Shown here: piece by piece, positions 18,678 to 27,544 of the stretch
Layout of the letters: each line of letters opens with the position of its first letter
Position numbering within the stretch: the stretch's first letter is position 1
Assembly (NCBI RefSeq): GCF_026626665.1
Contig: NZ_JAPNKE010000002.1
Location: forward strand, 8,099,168 to 8,163,167
Direction: 5' to 3'
Length of the DNA stretch: 64,000 nt
Source: Nannocystis pusilla
GTDB lineage: Bacteria; Myxococcota_A; Polyangia; Nannocystales; Nannocystaceae
Notes under the pieces: model-generated
Told to the model about the DNA's origin: nothing
Databases searched by the model: none
Seen by the model: only the letters and a program-made list of their open reading frames with translations
Position numbers and translations under genes: made by a program

Positions 18678-19103
18678 TCACGCCTGCGTATCCGCGAGCG
18701 GAGGCACCGTCGTGGGATTGCCGTGGGCATCGAGGGCCACCAGCACGAAGCGCCCGCGCGTCCCGAGCTGGCGATCACCCGTCAGCAGATCTTCAGCGAA
18801 GACCTCGACCTCCACGGTGATCGACGTCCGCCCCGTCCCGACCACGCGAGCGATCAGCTCCACCAGTTGCCCCTGGCGGATGGGCACGTGAAAGTCGACG
18901 CGCTCGCTGCTGGCGGTCACGACGGTGCGGCGCGCGTAGCGGGACGCCGCCACGAACGCCGCCTTGTCCATCAGCGCCAGCGCCTGCCCGCCGAACAGCG
19001 TCCCGTAGTGGTTCGTCTGCTCCGGGAACACCATCTCGACGAGCCGGGCCTCGCGCACGCGGCCCGCCTCGATCCGCTCGTCGTTGTCGTCAGAACGCTG
19101 CAT
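18678..19103 (-). CDS. Acyl-CoA thioesterase (hot-dog fold)
   Basis: A 141-residue hot-dog fold thioesterase similar to the YciA/BACH group, hydrolysing acyl-CoA to free acid and CoA. Key features are FPEQTNHYGTLFGGQALALMDKA (the conserved N-H-x-G-x-L-x-G-G motif with the helix-capping Asp) and VDFHVPIRQGQLVELIARV. Its ATG lies 14 bases inside nrdB, indicating translational coupling at the end of the nrd operon. That link to nucleotide reduction is unexpected but the overlap is unambiguous. Active as a hexamer in characterised relatives. Confidence 0.85.
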   Translation of the reverse strand: MQRSDDNDERIEAGRVREARLVEMVFPEQTNHYGTLFGGQALALMDKAAFVAASRYARRTVVTASSERVDFHVPIRQGQLVELIARVVGTGRTSITVEVEVFAEDLLTGDRQLGTRGRFVLVALDAHGNPTTVPPLADTQA

Positions 19104-20112
19104 CGAGCACCACCTGTCCGGTCACTCCGACCTGGTACGCCGAGACCCGGCGCTCGAAGAAGTTTGCCACCTCTTGCACGTCCTGCAATTCCATGAACGC
19201 CAGCGGATTCTTCGCCCCGTAGCGGCGCGTCATCCCCAGCGTCGCCAGCCGCTGGTCGGCGCAGAACTCGAGGTACTGGCGGATGTCGGCGACCGACAGC
19301 CCGGCCACCCCGCCGCCGACCAGATCCTCGGCGAACTGCGTCTCGCAGTCGATCGCCTCGGCGATCATCGCCTGCACCTCGGCCTCGAGCGACGCGTCGA
19401 ACAGCTCCGGCTCCTCGCGGCGGATCGTGCTCACCACTTCGAACGCGAATTTCATGTGCGCGCTCTCGTCGCGGAACACCCAGTTGGTCCCGGCCGCCAG
19501 CCCGTGCAGGAGCCCGCGCGAGCGCAGGAAGTACACGTAGGCGAACGCGCCGAAGAAGAACAGGCCCTCGACGCAGGCGGCGAAGCAGATCAGGTTGAGC
19601 ACGAACTTGCGCCGCTGCGCGCGGTCCTCGAGCCGCTCGGCGCCCTGCAGCGAGTCGAGCCAGCGCATGCAGAACTCGGCCTTGCGGCGGATCGACGGGA
19701 TCGTCTCGATCGCCGCGAACGCCCGGTGACGCTCGTCAGGGTCGGGCACGTAGGTGTCGAGCAGCGTCAGGTAGAACTGCACGTGCAGCGCCTCTTCGTA
19801 CAGCTGGCGCGACAGGTACATCCGCGCCTCGGGCGCGTTGATGTGGCGGTACAGGCTCAGCACCACGTTGTTGGCGACGATCGCGTCGCCGGTGGCGAAG
19901 AACGCGACCAGCCGCTGCACGAGGTGTCGCTCGGCCGGCGACATGCGCCCGCGCAGGTCGGCGACGTCGGTCGAGAAGTCGACCTCCTCGACCGTCCAGG
20001 TGTTCTTGATCGCCGCCCGGTACATCTCGAAGAACACCGGGTACTGCATCGGCCTCAGCGAGAGGCACATGCCGGGGTCGAGCAGGCGGGCGGGGCGGTG
20101 GACGTGACTCAT
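19090..20112 (-). CDS. nrdB: Class Ia ribonucleotide reductase, small subunit
   Basis: NrdB houses the di-iron tyrosyl radical cofactor and pairs with NrdA to make deoxyribonucleotides. In this 340-residue protein the ligands are Asp76 (ATGDAIV), Glu107 and His110 (YEEALHVQFY), Glu182 (ACVEGLFF), Glu216 and His219 (RDESAH); the radical Tyr is Tyr114. The first four residues of this set are offset by exactly eight from the E. coli enzyme. The C-terminus is short and acidic/hydrophobic. Its ATG overlaps the nrdA stop by four bases (ATGA), so the two are translationally coupled. Regulation is by the shared leader upstream of nrdA. Confidence 0.95.
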   Translation of the reverse strand: MSHVHRPARLLDPGMCLSLRPMQYPVFFEMYRAAIKNTWTVEEVDFSTDVADLRGRMSPAERHLVQRLVAFFATGDAIVANNVVLSLYRHINAPEARMYLSRQLYEEALHVQFYLTLLDTYVPDPDERHRAFAAIETIPSIRRKAEFCMRWLDSLQGAERLEDRAQRRKFVLNLICFAACVEGLFFFGAFAYVYFLRSRGLLHGLAAGTNWVFRDESAHMKFAFEVVSTIRREEPELFDASLEAEVQAMIAEAIDCETQFAEDLVGGGVAGLSVADIRQYLEFCADQRLATLGMTRRYGAKNPLAFMELQDVQEVANFFERRVSAYQVGVTGQVVLDAAF

Positions 20113-22497
20113 TGGCAGGCCTCACAGGATTCGGGGTTCTCGAGCGAGCACGCGACCGCGGCCCGCGGCTCCGCGGTCGACACGGTGGCCTTGGCGATCC
20201 GCGTCGCCGGGCGCGAGCGCAAGTAGTAAGTCGTCTTGAGCCCGCGCTTCCACGCGTAGAAGTACATGCTCGACAGCTGGCCGATGCTCGGGCTCTCGAT
20301 GAACAGGTTCAGCGACTGGCTCTGGTCGATGAACGCCCCGCGCTCGGCCGCCATGTCGACGAGCGAGCGCATCGGCAGCTCCCACGCGGTGCGGTACACC
20401 AGCTTGAGCGCCTCCGGCAGCTCCTCGAGCTGCTGCACCGAGCCCTCGGCCAGCTTGAGCCGGTCGCGGTTCGCCTCGGTCCACAGCCCGAGCTGCTTGA
20501 GCGTCGCCACCAGGTAGCGGTTGACCTGCAAGAAGTCGCCCGACAGCGTCTCGCGCTTGAACAGGTTCGACACCTGCGGCTCGATGCACTCGTAGCAGCC
20601 GGCGATCGCCGCGATCGTGGCCGTCGGCGCGATCGCCACCAGCAGCGAGTTGCGCAGCCCGTGCGCGCGGATGTCCGCCTTGAGCCTGTCCCATCGTTCA
20701 GGTTCGCTCGGCGTCACGTGCCACGCGTCGAACTGCAGCTCGCCGCGCGCGACCCGGGTCTCGCCGAAGGTCGGGTGCGCCCCGCGCTCCTGCGCGAGCG
20801 CGCACGAGGCCGCGAGGGCATGAAAATACACCTCTTCGGAGATCCGCCGCGACAGCGCCCGCGCGGCCGCGCAGTCGAAGGAGAGCCCGAGCTGGAAGAA
20901 CACGTCCTGCAGGCCCATGAGCCCGAGCCCGACGGGCCGCCACTGATGGTTCGAGTCGCGCGCCCCCGGCAGCGAGTAGTAGTTGAGGTCGATCACCCGG
21001 TCGAGCTGCCGCACCGCCAGCCGCACCGTCCGCGCCAGTTTTTCAAAGTCGACCTCGACCTGTCCGTCTGGACATGTTCGAACATGCCGCGCCAGGTTGA
21101 TCGAGCCGAGGTTGCACACCGCGACCTCGTCGCCCGCGGTGACCTCGACGATCTCGGTACAAGGTTCGAAAGATGCACCACCCGTCCCTGCGCCCCGGTC
21201 TGGTTGCAGGTGGTGTTGCATCGATCTTTAAAGTCATCCAGCCGTTGCCGGTCTGCGCCAGGGTCCGCATCATCCGCGCGTACAGGTCGCGCGCCGGGAC
21301 CGTCCGCACGGCCAGGCCGGCCGCCTCGTACGCGACGTAGCGGGCCTCGAACGCCTCGCCGTACAGGTCGGGCAGGTCCTTCACGGTCTTGGGGTCGAAC
21401 AGGCTCCATGCCGCGTCGGCCTCGACCCGGCGCATGAACAGGTCGGGCACCCAGTTGGCGAGGTTGAGGTTGTGCGTGCGGCTGGCCTCGTCGCCGGTGT
21501 TGTCGCGCAGCTCGAGGAACGCCTCGATGTCGGCGTGCCACGACTCGAGGTACACGCAGCACGCGCCCTTGCGCTTGCCGCCCTGGTTGACCGCCGCCAC
21601 CGACGCGTCGAGGGTCTTGAGCCACGGCACGATGCCGCAGGAGATCCCATTGGTCACGGTGATCAGCGAGCCGCGCGAGCGCACGCGGTGGTAGGCCAGG
21701 CCGATCCCGCCGGAGAACTTCGACAGCATCGCCACGTCGTGGTAGCGCTGATAGATGTGCGACAGCTGGTCGCGCGGCGAGTCGAGCAGGAAGCAGCTGG
21801 CCAATTGTTCATGTCGCGTGCCGGCGTTGAACAGCGTCGGCGAGCTCGGCAGGTACTCGAGCGCCGACAGCAGCGCGTACAGCTCGCGCGCCTCGGCCAC
21901 CGACTCGGCCAGGGCGCAGGCGATCCGCATGAAGAACTGCTGCGGCGTCTCGATCACCTGCCGCGTCTGCGGGTGGCGCAGCAGGTAGCGGTCGTAGACG
22001 GTGCGCAGGCCGAAGTACTCGAACTCGAGGTCGCGCGAGCGATCGATCACCGCGTCGAGCTCGTCCGCGGCCGCGCCGACGAACGCCTGCAGCCGCTCGT
22101 GGATGAGGTTCAGCCGCCGACCGAGCGCGACCGACTCGGAGAACGTGCGCACCCCGGAGAGCTCGACCTCGGCCTCGACGTAGGTCGACAGCAGCCGCGC
22201 CGCCAGCCGCGAGTACTGCGGCTCCTCGGCGATCAGCGCCGCCGCGGTCTGGATCGACAACGAGTCGAGCTCCTGGGTGGTCGCGCCGTCGTACAGCCCG
22301 CTGATCGTCCGCGTCGCCACGCGCACCGCGTCGACCCCGTCGAGGCCGGCGCAGCAGCGGTCGACCGCCTGCACGATCTTGTGGATGTCGACCGGCTCGA
22401 GCGCGCCGCTGCGCTTCTTCACCCGCATGCTGGTCTGAAAACCAGAGCGCGTCGGCTCGCCCAGCGTCGTCTCGCTCGTCGTGCTGTCCCTGTCCAT
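20109..22497 (-). CDS. nrdA: Class Ia ribonucleotide reductase, large subunit, two one-base breaks
   Basis: NrdA reduces ribonucleoside diphosphates. An ATP-cone (MRVKKRSGALEPVDIHKIV, then TTQELDSLSIQTAA) is followed by the ten-stranded barrel: LASCFLLDSP (first active-site Cys), the radical site NLCTEI, CNLGSINL (second Cys) and the C-terminal redox pair CEAC in ENPESCEACQ. ATG 22497 is preceded by a GGAGG-type ribosome site. Two one-base losses are inferred: near 21227 in an ACTTTAAAG run and near 21177 in the codons of the NLCTEI motif itself. With both restored, the protein is continuous. Such breaks in a core enzyme favour assembly error. A dispersed hairpin copy lies within (21061-21074). 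Confidence 0.9.
21061..21074. repeat. Dispersed hairpin repeat copy inside nrdA
   Basis: TGTCC, loop GTCT, GGACA. Read on the minus strand as HVRTCPDGQV, in a variable insert between CNLGSINL and the next helix. Confidence 0.7.
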
Positions 22498-22718
22498 CTC
22501 GCCCTCCTCGTGTTCGCGCGTGGACCGCGAGGAGGAGCCGGGGCAGAGAATCAGCGCGAGCGAACGCCCTGCACCGACCTCTCGCCCCCGCGGGCGACCG
22601 GAAGTCGGCGCGGGACAGGGGCAGAGGCGAGTCGCGGGGTCTCCGCTTCGCATGCACCGCGCCTCCCGCGAGGCTTCCAGGTCGTTCCGGCGGCGGATGT
22701 CTCCCGTCGCCGGGCGCA

Positions 22719-22897
22719 GGCAGGTCTTCGGGCTCACGAGCTGCTCGACGTCGCCGCCGAGTTCCTACTACCCACACTTCCCGGCTTCGCGGCCAGTGCT
22801 CCGTGGGGTTCGTTCTCGCTTACCGCTGCGGGGCAGCCCCGGATTCTCACCGGGTTCCCTTTAAACCCGCTGCGTCTTCGCAAACGCAGAGGGTACC
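22719..22897 (-). promoter_or_regulatory. Cobalamin riboswitch in the nrdA leader
   Basis: Read on the minus strand, the leader contains AACCCGGTGAGAATCCGGG, then GCTGCCCCGCAGCGGTAAGC, a GAAGCCGGGAAG segment and the B12-box-like GAGCCCGAAGACCTGCC (revcomp of 22719-22735). These are the ordered conserved blocks of the adenosylcobalamin riboswitch. It ends about 220 bases before nrdA. In actinomycetes such elements switch off class Ia reductase when B12 is available because a class II, B12-dependent enzyme takes over; the same logic is inferred here. Confidence 0.92.
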
Positions 22898-22905
22898 AGC
22901 GCCGA

Positions 22906-22953
22906 CCGCAATATATGGGGGTGCTCCCAGGGCGTCAACACAAAATGTGGGCG
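22906..22953 (-). promoter_or_regulatory. Pair of NrdR-like boxes over the nrd promoter
   Basis: Two 16-base sites with cores CCACATTTTG (22941-22950, minus strand) and CCATATATTG (22909-22918) lie 32 bases apart, the spacing of known NrdR box pairs (about three helical turns). The second core covers the -10 element and the first abuts the -35, as expected for repression by the ATP-cone regulator NrdR. The second core fits the consensus better than the first. Confidence 0.6.
22910..22938 (-). promoter_or_regulatory. Sigma-70-type promoter of the nrd operon
   Basis: On the minus strand TTGACG (22933-22938), a 17-base spacer and TATATT (22910-22915), the best promoter in the window. It fires into the cobalamin riboswitch that starts about 12 bases downstream. 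Confidence 0.8.
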
Positions 22954-22989
22954 ACCTGCGCACTTGCGCAGCTCTCCTCCATGCACTAG

Positions 22990-23005
22990 CTGTCCCGAAG
23001 GACAG
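22990..23005. repeat. Dispersed hairpin repeat copy (perfect, TTCG loop on minus strand)
   Basis: CTGTCC-CGAA-GGACAG; on the minus strand the loop is TTCG closed by C-G, a very stable tetraloop. It begins three bases after the stop of the cytochrome gene and could act as its terminator. Confidence 0.75.
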
Positions 23006-23008
23006 GTC

Positions 23009-23872
23009 TTACGGCGCGCACTCGACCTCGCGGGAGATCCACGCGAGGAAGTCGACGTAGGCCTCGTCGGTCTTGTCGGCGAACTTGTCGTGCCCGCCGT
23101 GCATCACCCCGCCGGCGTCCTCCGCCAGCGGCTTCAGCAGGAGCAGGCTCTGCTCCGGCTCGTCGTAGTTCACGAGCCCGCGCTCCAGCACGTTGCGCAT
23201 CGTCATCAGCGACCCGAGCTCGCACGAGCCGGTGGCGATCCACTTCGGCGCGTCGAAGTCGGTGCTGTCGAAGTGGCACGGGAAGCAGCGGTCGCGCCAC
23301 GCGTACACCTTGTGGCGAAACAGCGACTCGCGGGTCAGCGGCGAGCAATCGCCAGGGTCGACCCACGCCGGCGCCGCCTCGTCCTCCTCGCAGTTCTCGC
23401 CGCTCGGCTCGCCGCACGGCGAATCCCCCGACCAGCACAGCCCACATTGCGCGGTCGCCTCGATCCACGCCAGGAACGCCTGGTACTCCTCGTCGATCAC
23501 CGACTGGTCGATGAGCGGGCTCGCCGGGTCGGCGCGGGAGATCCACCCGAGCACCACGCTGGCCTCCGGCGCGCTCAGGTCGACCAGCCCCTTCGACTCG
23601 AGGCATGCCATCGTCTGACACGGCGTGTCCTGCACGAACATCTCCATGTCGACGCCCGACAGGTGACAGGTGTTGCACGTCTTCGGCCGGTCGGTCGCCA
23701 GCAACGGCGCGATCCTCTTTTCAAACAGATCGTCGGGACCACCGGCGCAGTCGATCGGCGCGCCGGTGCTCGTCGAGCTCGCGGCGCCGCTGCTGCTGCT
23801 CGCGTCGGTGCTCGCGGGCACGACCCCGCCGCAGGCGGTCAGGAGCAGGGCAGCGGCGAGGGCGACGCGCAC
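23009..23872 (-). CDS. Lipoprotein c-type cytochrome with two CxxCH sites
   Basis: A 287-residue lipoprotein (ALAAALLLTAC lipobox, then a Ser/Thr linker). Two haem-attachment motifs are seen: CNTCH in PKTCNTCHLSG and CFPCH in DRCFPCHFDS. They sit in two similar halves, each starting with a segment like LFEKRIAPLLATDRPKTC or SLFRHKVYAWRDRC and ending with AFLAWIEAT or VDFLAWIS, suggesting an internal duplication. This matches the planctomycete/myxobacterial cytochrome-C-like (PSCyt1) domains. Several extra Cys (CGLCWSGDSPCGEP) lie between them. Probably a periplasmic or outer-membrane electron carrier. Partner unknown. Confidence 0.8.
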   Translation of the reverse strand: MRVALAAALLLTACGGVVPASTDASSSSGAASSTSTGAPIDCAGGPDDLFEKRIAPLLATDRPKTCNTCHLSGVDMEMFVQDTPCQTMACLESKGLVDLSAPEASVVLGWISRADPASPLIDQSVIDEEYQAFLAWIEATAQCGLCWSGDSPCGEPSGENCEEDEAAPAWVDPGDCSPLTRESLFRHKVYAWRDRCFPCHFDSTDFDAPKWIATGSCELGSLMTMRNVLERGLVNYDEPEQSLLLLKPLAEDAGGVMHGGHDKFADKTDEAYVDFLAWISREVECAP

Positions 23873-23944
23873 GCCTCACCGTACCGGAGTTCCCGGCCTC
23901 GCGCACGCGATCGCGGGGTCGTCACCTGCGCGCGGCCGCCCGCG

Positions 23945-25579
23945 TCACTCGCTGCGCGCGGCCTGCTCGAGCTCGGCGACGGCGATCTCGCGCATCCGGT
24001 ACTTCTGGATCTTCCCGGTCACGGTCATCGGGAAGCCTTCGACGAATTTCCAGAACACCGGCGCCTTGAAGCGCGCCAACCTGGCCAGGCAGAACTGCCG
24101 CAGCTCGTCGGCGGTGACGCTGGCCCCGACGCGCAGCTTGACCCACGCCATCACCTCCTCGCCGTAGCGCGGGCTCGGCACCCCGATCACCTGCGCCTCG
24201 CTGACGTGCGGGTGCGTGTGCAGCAGCTCCTCGACCTCGCGCGGGTAGATGTTCTCGCCGCCGCGGATGATGAGGTCCTTGATCCGCCCGACGATGCTGA
24301 CGTAGCCCGCGTCGTCGATCACCGCCAGGTCGCCGGTGTGCATCCAGCGGGCCTCGTCGATCGCTGCGCGCGTGGCGGCCGCGTCGTTCCAGTAGCCGAG
24401 CATCACGCTGTAGCCGCGGGTGCACAGCTCGCCGCGCACGCCCCGCGGCACGACCGCCCCCGTCTCCGGGTCGACGATCTTCACCTCGAGGTGCGGGTGG
24501 ACCCGCCCCACCGTGGTCACGCGTTGTTCGAACGGGTCGTCGCAGGCGCTCTGGGTCGACACCGGCGACGTCTCGGTCATGCCGTAGCAGATCGTCACCT
24601 CGTGCATGTGCATGCGCGACTGCACCTGCTTCATCGTCTCGATCGGGCACGGCGAGCCGGCCATCACCCCGGTGCGCAGCGTGCTCAGGTCGAACTCGGC
24701 GAACCGCGGGTGCTCGAGCTCGGCGATGAACATCGTCGGCACGCCGTACAGCGAGGTGCACCCCTCCTCCTGCACCGCCTCGAGCGTGGCCGCCGGGTCG
24801 AACACCTCGCCGGGGATCACCATGCACGCCCCGTGGCTCGTGCACGCCAGGTTGCCGATCACCATGCCGAAGCAGTGATAGAACGGCACCGGGATGCACA
24901 CCCGGTCGCGCTCGCCGTAGCGCAGCGTCTCGCCGATGTAAAACCCGTTGTTGAGGATGTTGTGGTGCGACAGCGTCGCCCCCTTGGGCGCGCCGGTGGT
25001 GCCGCTGGTGTATTGAATGTTGACCGGGTCGTCGAATTGCAGCGTCGCCTCGCGCGCCGCCAGCTCGTCCTCCGAGACCGCCGACCCGCCGGCCAGCAGC
25101 GCGTCCCAGCCGTCCTCGAACACGATCGTCAGGCGCAGCGCCGGGCAGCCCGGCATCACCTCGGCGACCATCGCCGCGTAGTCCGAACCGCGGTGCCGCC
25201 GCGCCAGCAGCAGCACCGACACGCCCGACTGGCGCAGCGCGTACTGCAGCTCGTCGACTCGATACGCCGGGTTGATGTTGACGAGGATCGCCCCGACCCG
25301 CGCCGCCGCGTACTGCGAGATCACCCACTCGGCCCGGTTGGGCGACCAGATCCCGACCCTGTCGCCGCGCTGCACCCCCAGCGCCATCAGCCCGCGCGCG
25401 GCCTGCCCGGTCCACGCCCACAGCTGCGAGTACGTCGCGCGGAAGCCCTGCGAGCGGACCACCAGCGCGTCGGCGTCGGGCACCCGCAGCACCGTGCGCC
25501 GCAGGTTGTCGCCGATCGTCTCGCCCAGCAGCGGCGTCGCGCTGGTGCCGTGCACGTACGACAGCTTCGGCGTCGTCAT
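23945..25579 (-). CDS. AMP-forming acyl-CoA synthetase
   Basis: An intact 544-residue ANL-family ligase converting a carboxylic acid to its CoA thioester. Motifs: P-loop YTSGTTGAPKGATLSH, YGMTETSPVS, GYSVMLGYWND, WMHTGDLAVID, GRIKDLIIRGGENIYP and the catalytic lysine region MTVTGKIQKYRM. The RGYSVMLGYW and GENIYPREVEE features place it among medium/long-chain or aryl acid CoA ligases. It lies seven bases downstream of the DUF4863/PnbB-like gene on the same strand, so the two are likely co-transcribed and may act in one aromatic or fatty acid pathway. Unlike the ligase at 1082-2614 its frame is unbroken. Confidence 0.92.
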   Translation of the reverse strand: MTTPKLSYVHGTSATPLLGETIGDNLRRTVLRVPDADALVVRSQGFRATYSQLWAWTGQAARGLMALGVQRGDRVGIWSPNRAEWVISQYAAARVGAILVNINPAYRVDELQYALRQSGVSVLLLARRHRGSDYAAMVAEVMPGCPALRLTIVFEDGWDALLAGGSAVSEDELAAREATLQFDDPVNIQYTSGTTGAPKGATLSHHNILNNGFYIGETLRYGERDRVCIPVPFYHCFGMVIGNLACTSHGACMVIPGEVFDPAATLEAVQEEGCTSLYGVPTMFIAELEHPRFAEFDLSTLRTGVMAGSPCPIETMKQVQSRMHMHEVTICYGMTETSPVSTQSACDDPFEQRVTTVGRVHPHLEVKIVDPETGAVVPRGVRGELCTRGYSVMLGYWNDAAATRAAIDEARWMHTGDLAVIDDAGYVSIVGRIKDLIIRGGENIYPREVEELLHTHPHVSEAQVIGVPSPRYGEEVMAWVKLRVGASVTADELRQFCLARLARFKAPVFWKFVEGFPMTVTGKIQKYRMREIAVAELEQAARSE

Positions 25580-25586
25580 CGCCGCG

Positions 25587-26057
25587 TCACGCCGCCGGGG
25601 TGAACTGGATCGCCCCCTGCGGCAGCAGGTAGAGCACGAACGCTCGCCCGCCCGCGACCGTCGGCGTGTGCGCGCTGCCCGGCGGATACACGCACCAGCC
25701 CGCGCCGTGGCCGTCGAACTTCGCCTCGCCCGCGAGCGGCATCACCATGTCGATCTCGCCCTGCGGATGCACGTGATGCCCGCCGGCGATCTCGTCCATG
25801 TCGACCACGTCGACCGAGAAGCCGTGCGTCGCCGGCCCGGCCTTGATCACGCGCCCGTACTTGATGCCCGCGTGCTCGCGGCTGCACATCCACCCGGCCG
25901 CCACCGCCTCGCGGCAGGCCTGCGCGATCGCGGCGAATTCGGGCCCGTCGGCTGGGATCTCGCGGTTGAGCCACTCGGCCAGATCGGCGTCGAGCGGGCG
26001 TCCTGCGACCTTCGCGGTGAGGTCGACCATCAGGGCTTCGAAGCGCGGCAGATCCAT
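25587..26057 (-). CDS. DUF4863-type cupin-like protein (PnbB-like)
   Basis: A 156-residue cytosolic protein. The second half forms a cupin-like barrel with metal-ligand candidates in GGHHVHPQGEIDMVMPL and VYPPGSAHTP. The overall order (REHAGIKYGRVIK, GHHVHPQGEID, GWCVYPPGSAHTPTV, LYLLPQGAIQF) resembles DUF4863, the family of 4-hydroxylaminobenzoate lyase PnbB. That enzyme releases ammonia from hydroxylaminobenzoate in nitrobenzoate degradation. No nitroreductase is nearby, so the substrate remains open. It is seven bases ahead of an acyl-CoA ligase in an apparent operon. Confidence 0.7.
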   Translation of the reverse strand: MDLPRFEALMVDLTAKVAGRPLDADLAEWLNREIPADGPEFAAIAQACREAVAAGWMCSREHAGIKYGRVIKAGPATHGFSVDVVDMDEIAGGHHVHPQGEIDMVMPLAGEAKFDGHGAGWCVYPPGSAHTPTVAGGRAFVLYLLPQGAIQFTPAA

Positions 26058-26102
26058 GATCGTCGGCCGACGCTAGGCCGTTTCACGCGCGCCCGCAACC
26101 CC

Positions 26103-27425
26103 TCACTTCGCGGTCCACGGCGGCAGCGCCGCGAGCGGGATCCGCCGCAGCACGCCGGGCTCTCCGCCCATCTCGCCGGACCCGATCCGCACCGCCACCT
26201 CGTCGCTCGTGATCCACAACACCCGCTCGACCATCCGACCGACCGGCGCACGCAGGGCCCGCTGCTCTTCCGGCTCGAGCCGCACGATCATCACTCCGTC
26301 CGCGCGCTCTCGCATGGGAATCGCCACCACCCCGTCGCCGAACTCCGGCTCCCTCATCGTCTTCAGCGGCAGCGGCAGCACCTGGCGCGCGTTCGCCAGC
26401 GCCGGTCCGTCGACCACGTCCGCGGTCCACAGCGCGATCGCTTTATAAAAATTGTTGTTGTCGCGCCCGCGACCTTCGAGCCACACCGCGCGCGCCCCGT
26501 CGATCATCACCGGGCTCGTGCCTGCGACCTGCCCGCTGCGCAGCGAGTGCGCCCGCTCGCCGAGCCGCGCCGCCATCGGCCGCTCGGGGATCCCCTCCAG
26601 CGAGAACACCACCGCATCGCCGTGCCCGCTCGCGCAGCACTCCCAGCCGCCGCGCGAGCCCGGCACCTCCTGCCACCGCCTGGCCTCCGCGTCGTACCAG
26701 CGCAGCGGCCCCCCGTTCTGCTCGACCACCACGTGCCCGCCGACCGACAGCACCGACTCGCCGATGAAGTCACGGAACTGCTTGCGCGGCAGCACCGCGG
26801 CCACCTCGCGCCAGGCCGCGTCCTCGCCCAGCGGCCCGCGCAGGTACGCGCGCGAGGCGTAGCCGCCGGCGTTGTCGAACACCACCTCGATCACCGCGCC
26901 GTCGTCCGAAAGACCGACCTGTCCCAAAGAACATTGAACGTCGCGCGGCCCCTCGACCGCGAAGAACGGCAGGCCGTCGCGCGGCGCCAGCAGGTAGCGC
27001 GAGCGCGGCCCCGACAGCGAGCGGAGCGTCGCGAGCGTCACCTGCCCGCCGCGCGACGACCCCACCACGTCGACGTCGGGCGCCAGCGCCTCTGCGGTTT
27101 GCGTCGGCGCCTCGAGGCAGCCCTCCGGCCCGTCCTTGCACTGCGTCCATACCAGCGGCGGGCCCAGGGCCGCCGGTGTGTCGGCGATCTGCAGTTCGCA
27201 GCCGGGCGTGACCGTCAGCGTCGTCCACGTCGTGCTCGCCGGCGGCGACTTCGGCGGCAACGGCTCACGCGGCTCCTGCTTCGGCGGCAGCGGCTCCCGC
27301 GGCGCCGCGGGCTCCGGCGGCCCCTCCGCGGCAGGATCCGCGACCGCGACCTTCGGCGACGGCGGCGGCGCGTGAGGGCTGCAGGCCAGCGTCGTCATCA
27401 CCAGAGTGAGCGTGGAGCGTCGCAT
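26103..27425 (-). CDS. Hypothetical lipoprotein with Pro-rich linker
   Basis: A lipoprotein of about 440 residues. The chosen ATG (27425) gives MRRSTLTLVMTTLAC; an in-frame upstream start at 27437 is possible. A Pro/Glu/Lys-rich linker with a repeated EPLPPK element (residues 20-60) leads to a domain built of short beta repeats (GQVGLSDDGAVIEVVFD, GGHVVVEQNGGPLRWYD, HGDAVVFSLEGIPE, RAVWLEGRG, DEVAVRIG), suggestive of a beta-propeller. No catalytic motif is seen. A degenerate hairpin copy encodes QCSLGQVG (near 26920) and an AT-rich patch encodes NNNFYK. Confidence 0.7.
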   Translation of the reverse strand: MRRSTLTLVMTTLACSPHAPPPSPKVAVADPAAEGPPEPAAPREPLPPKQEPREPLPPKSPPASTTWTTLTVTPGCELQIADTPAALGPPLVWTQCKDGPEGCLEAPTQTAEALAPDVDVVGSSRGGQVTLATLRSLSGPRSRYLLAPRDGLPFFAVEGPRDVQCSLGQVGLSDDGAVIEVVFDNAGGYASRAYLRGPLGEDAAWREVAAVLPRKQFRDFIGESVLSVGGHVVVEQNGGPLRWYDAEARRWQEVPGSRGGWECCASGHGDAVVFSLEGIPERPMAARLGERAHSLRSGQVAGTSPVMIDGARAVWLEGRGRDNNNFYKAIALWTADVVDGPALANARQVLPLPLKTMREPEFGDGVVAIPMRERADGVMIVRLEPEEQRALRAPVGRMVERVLWITSDEVAVRIGSGEMGGEPGVLRRIPLAALPPWTAK

Positions 27426-27544
27426 CCTCGCGACCATAACACGCCGGTTCTGCCGCTCGGTCCGGCTCGAACTCGCACGATTCGCGATCGGTCCGCGCTC
27501 GTCGCGCGCCTCCGTTTCGGCGCACCGCGTGCTAACCGAAGATC

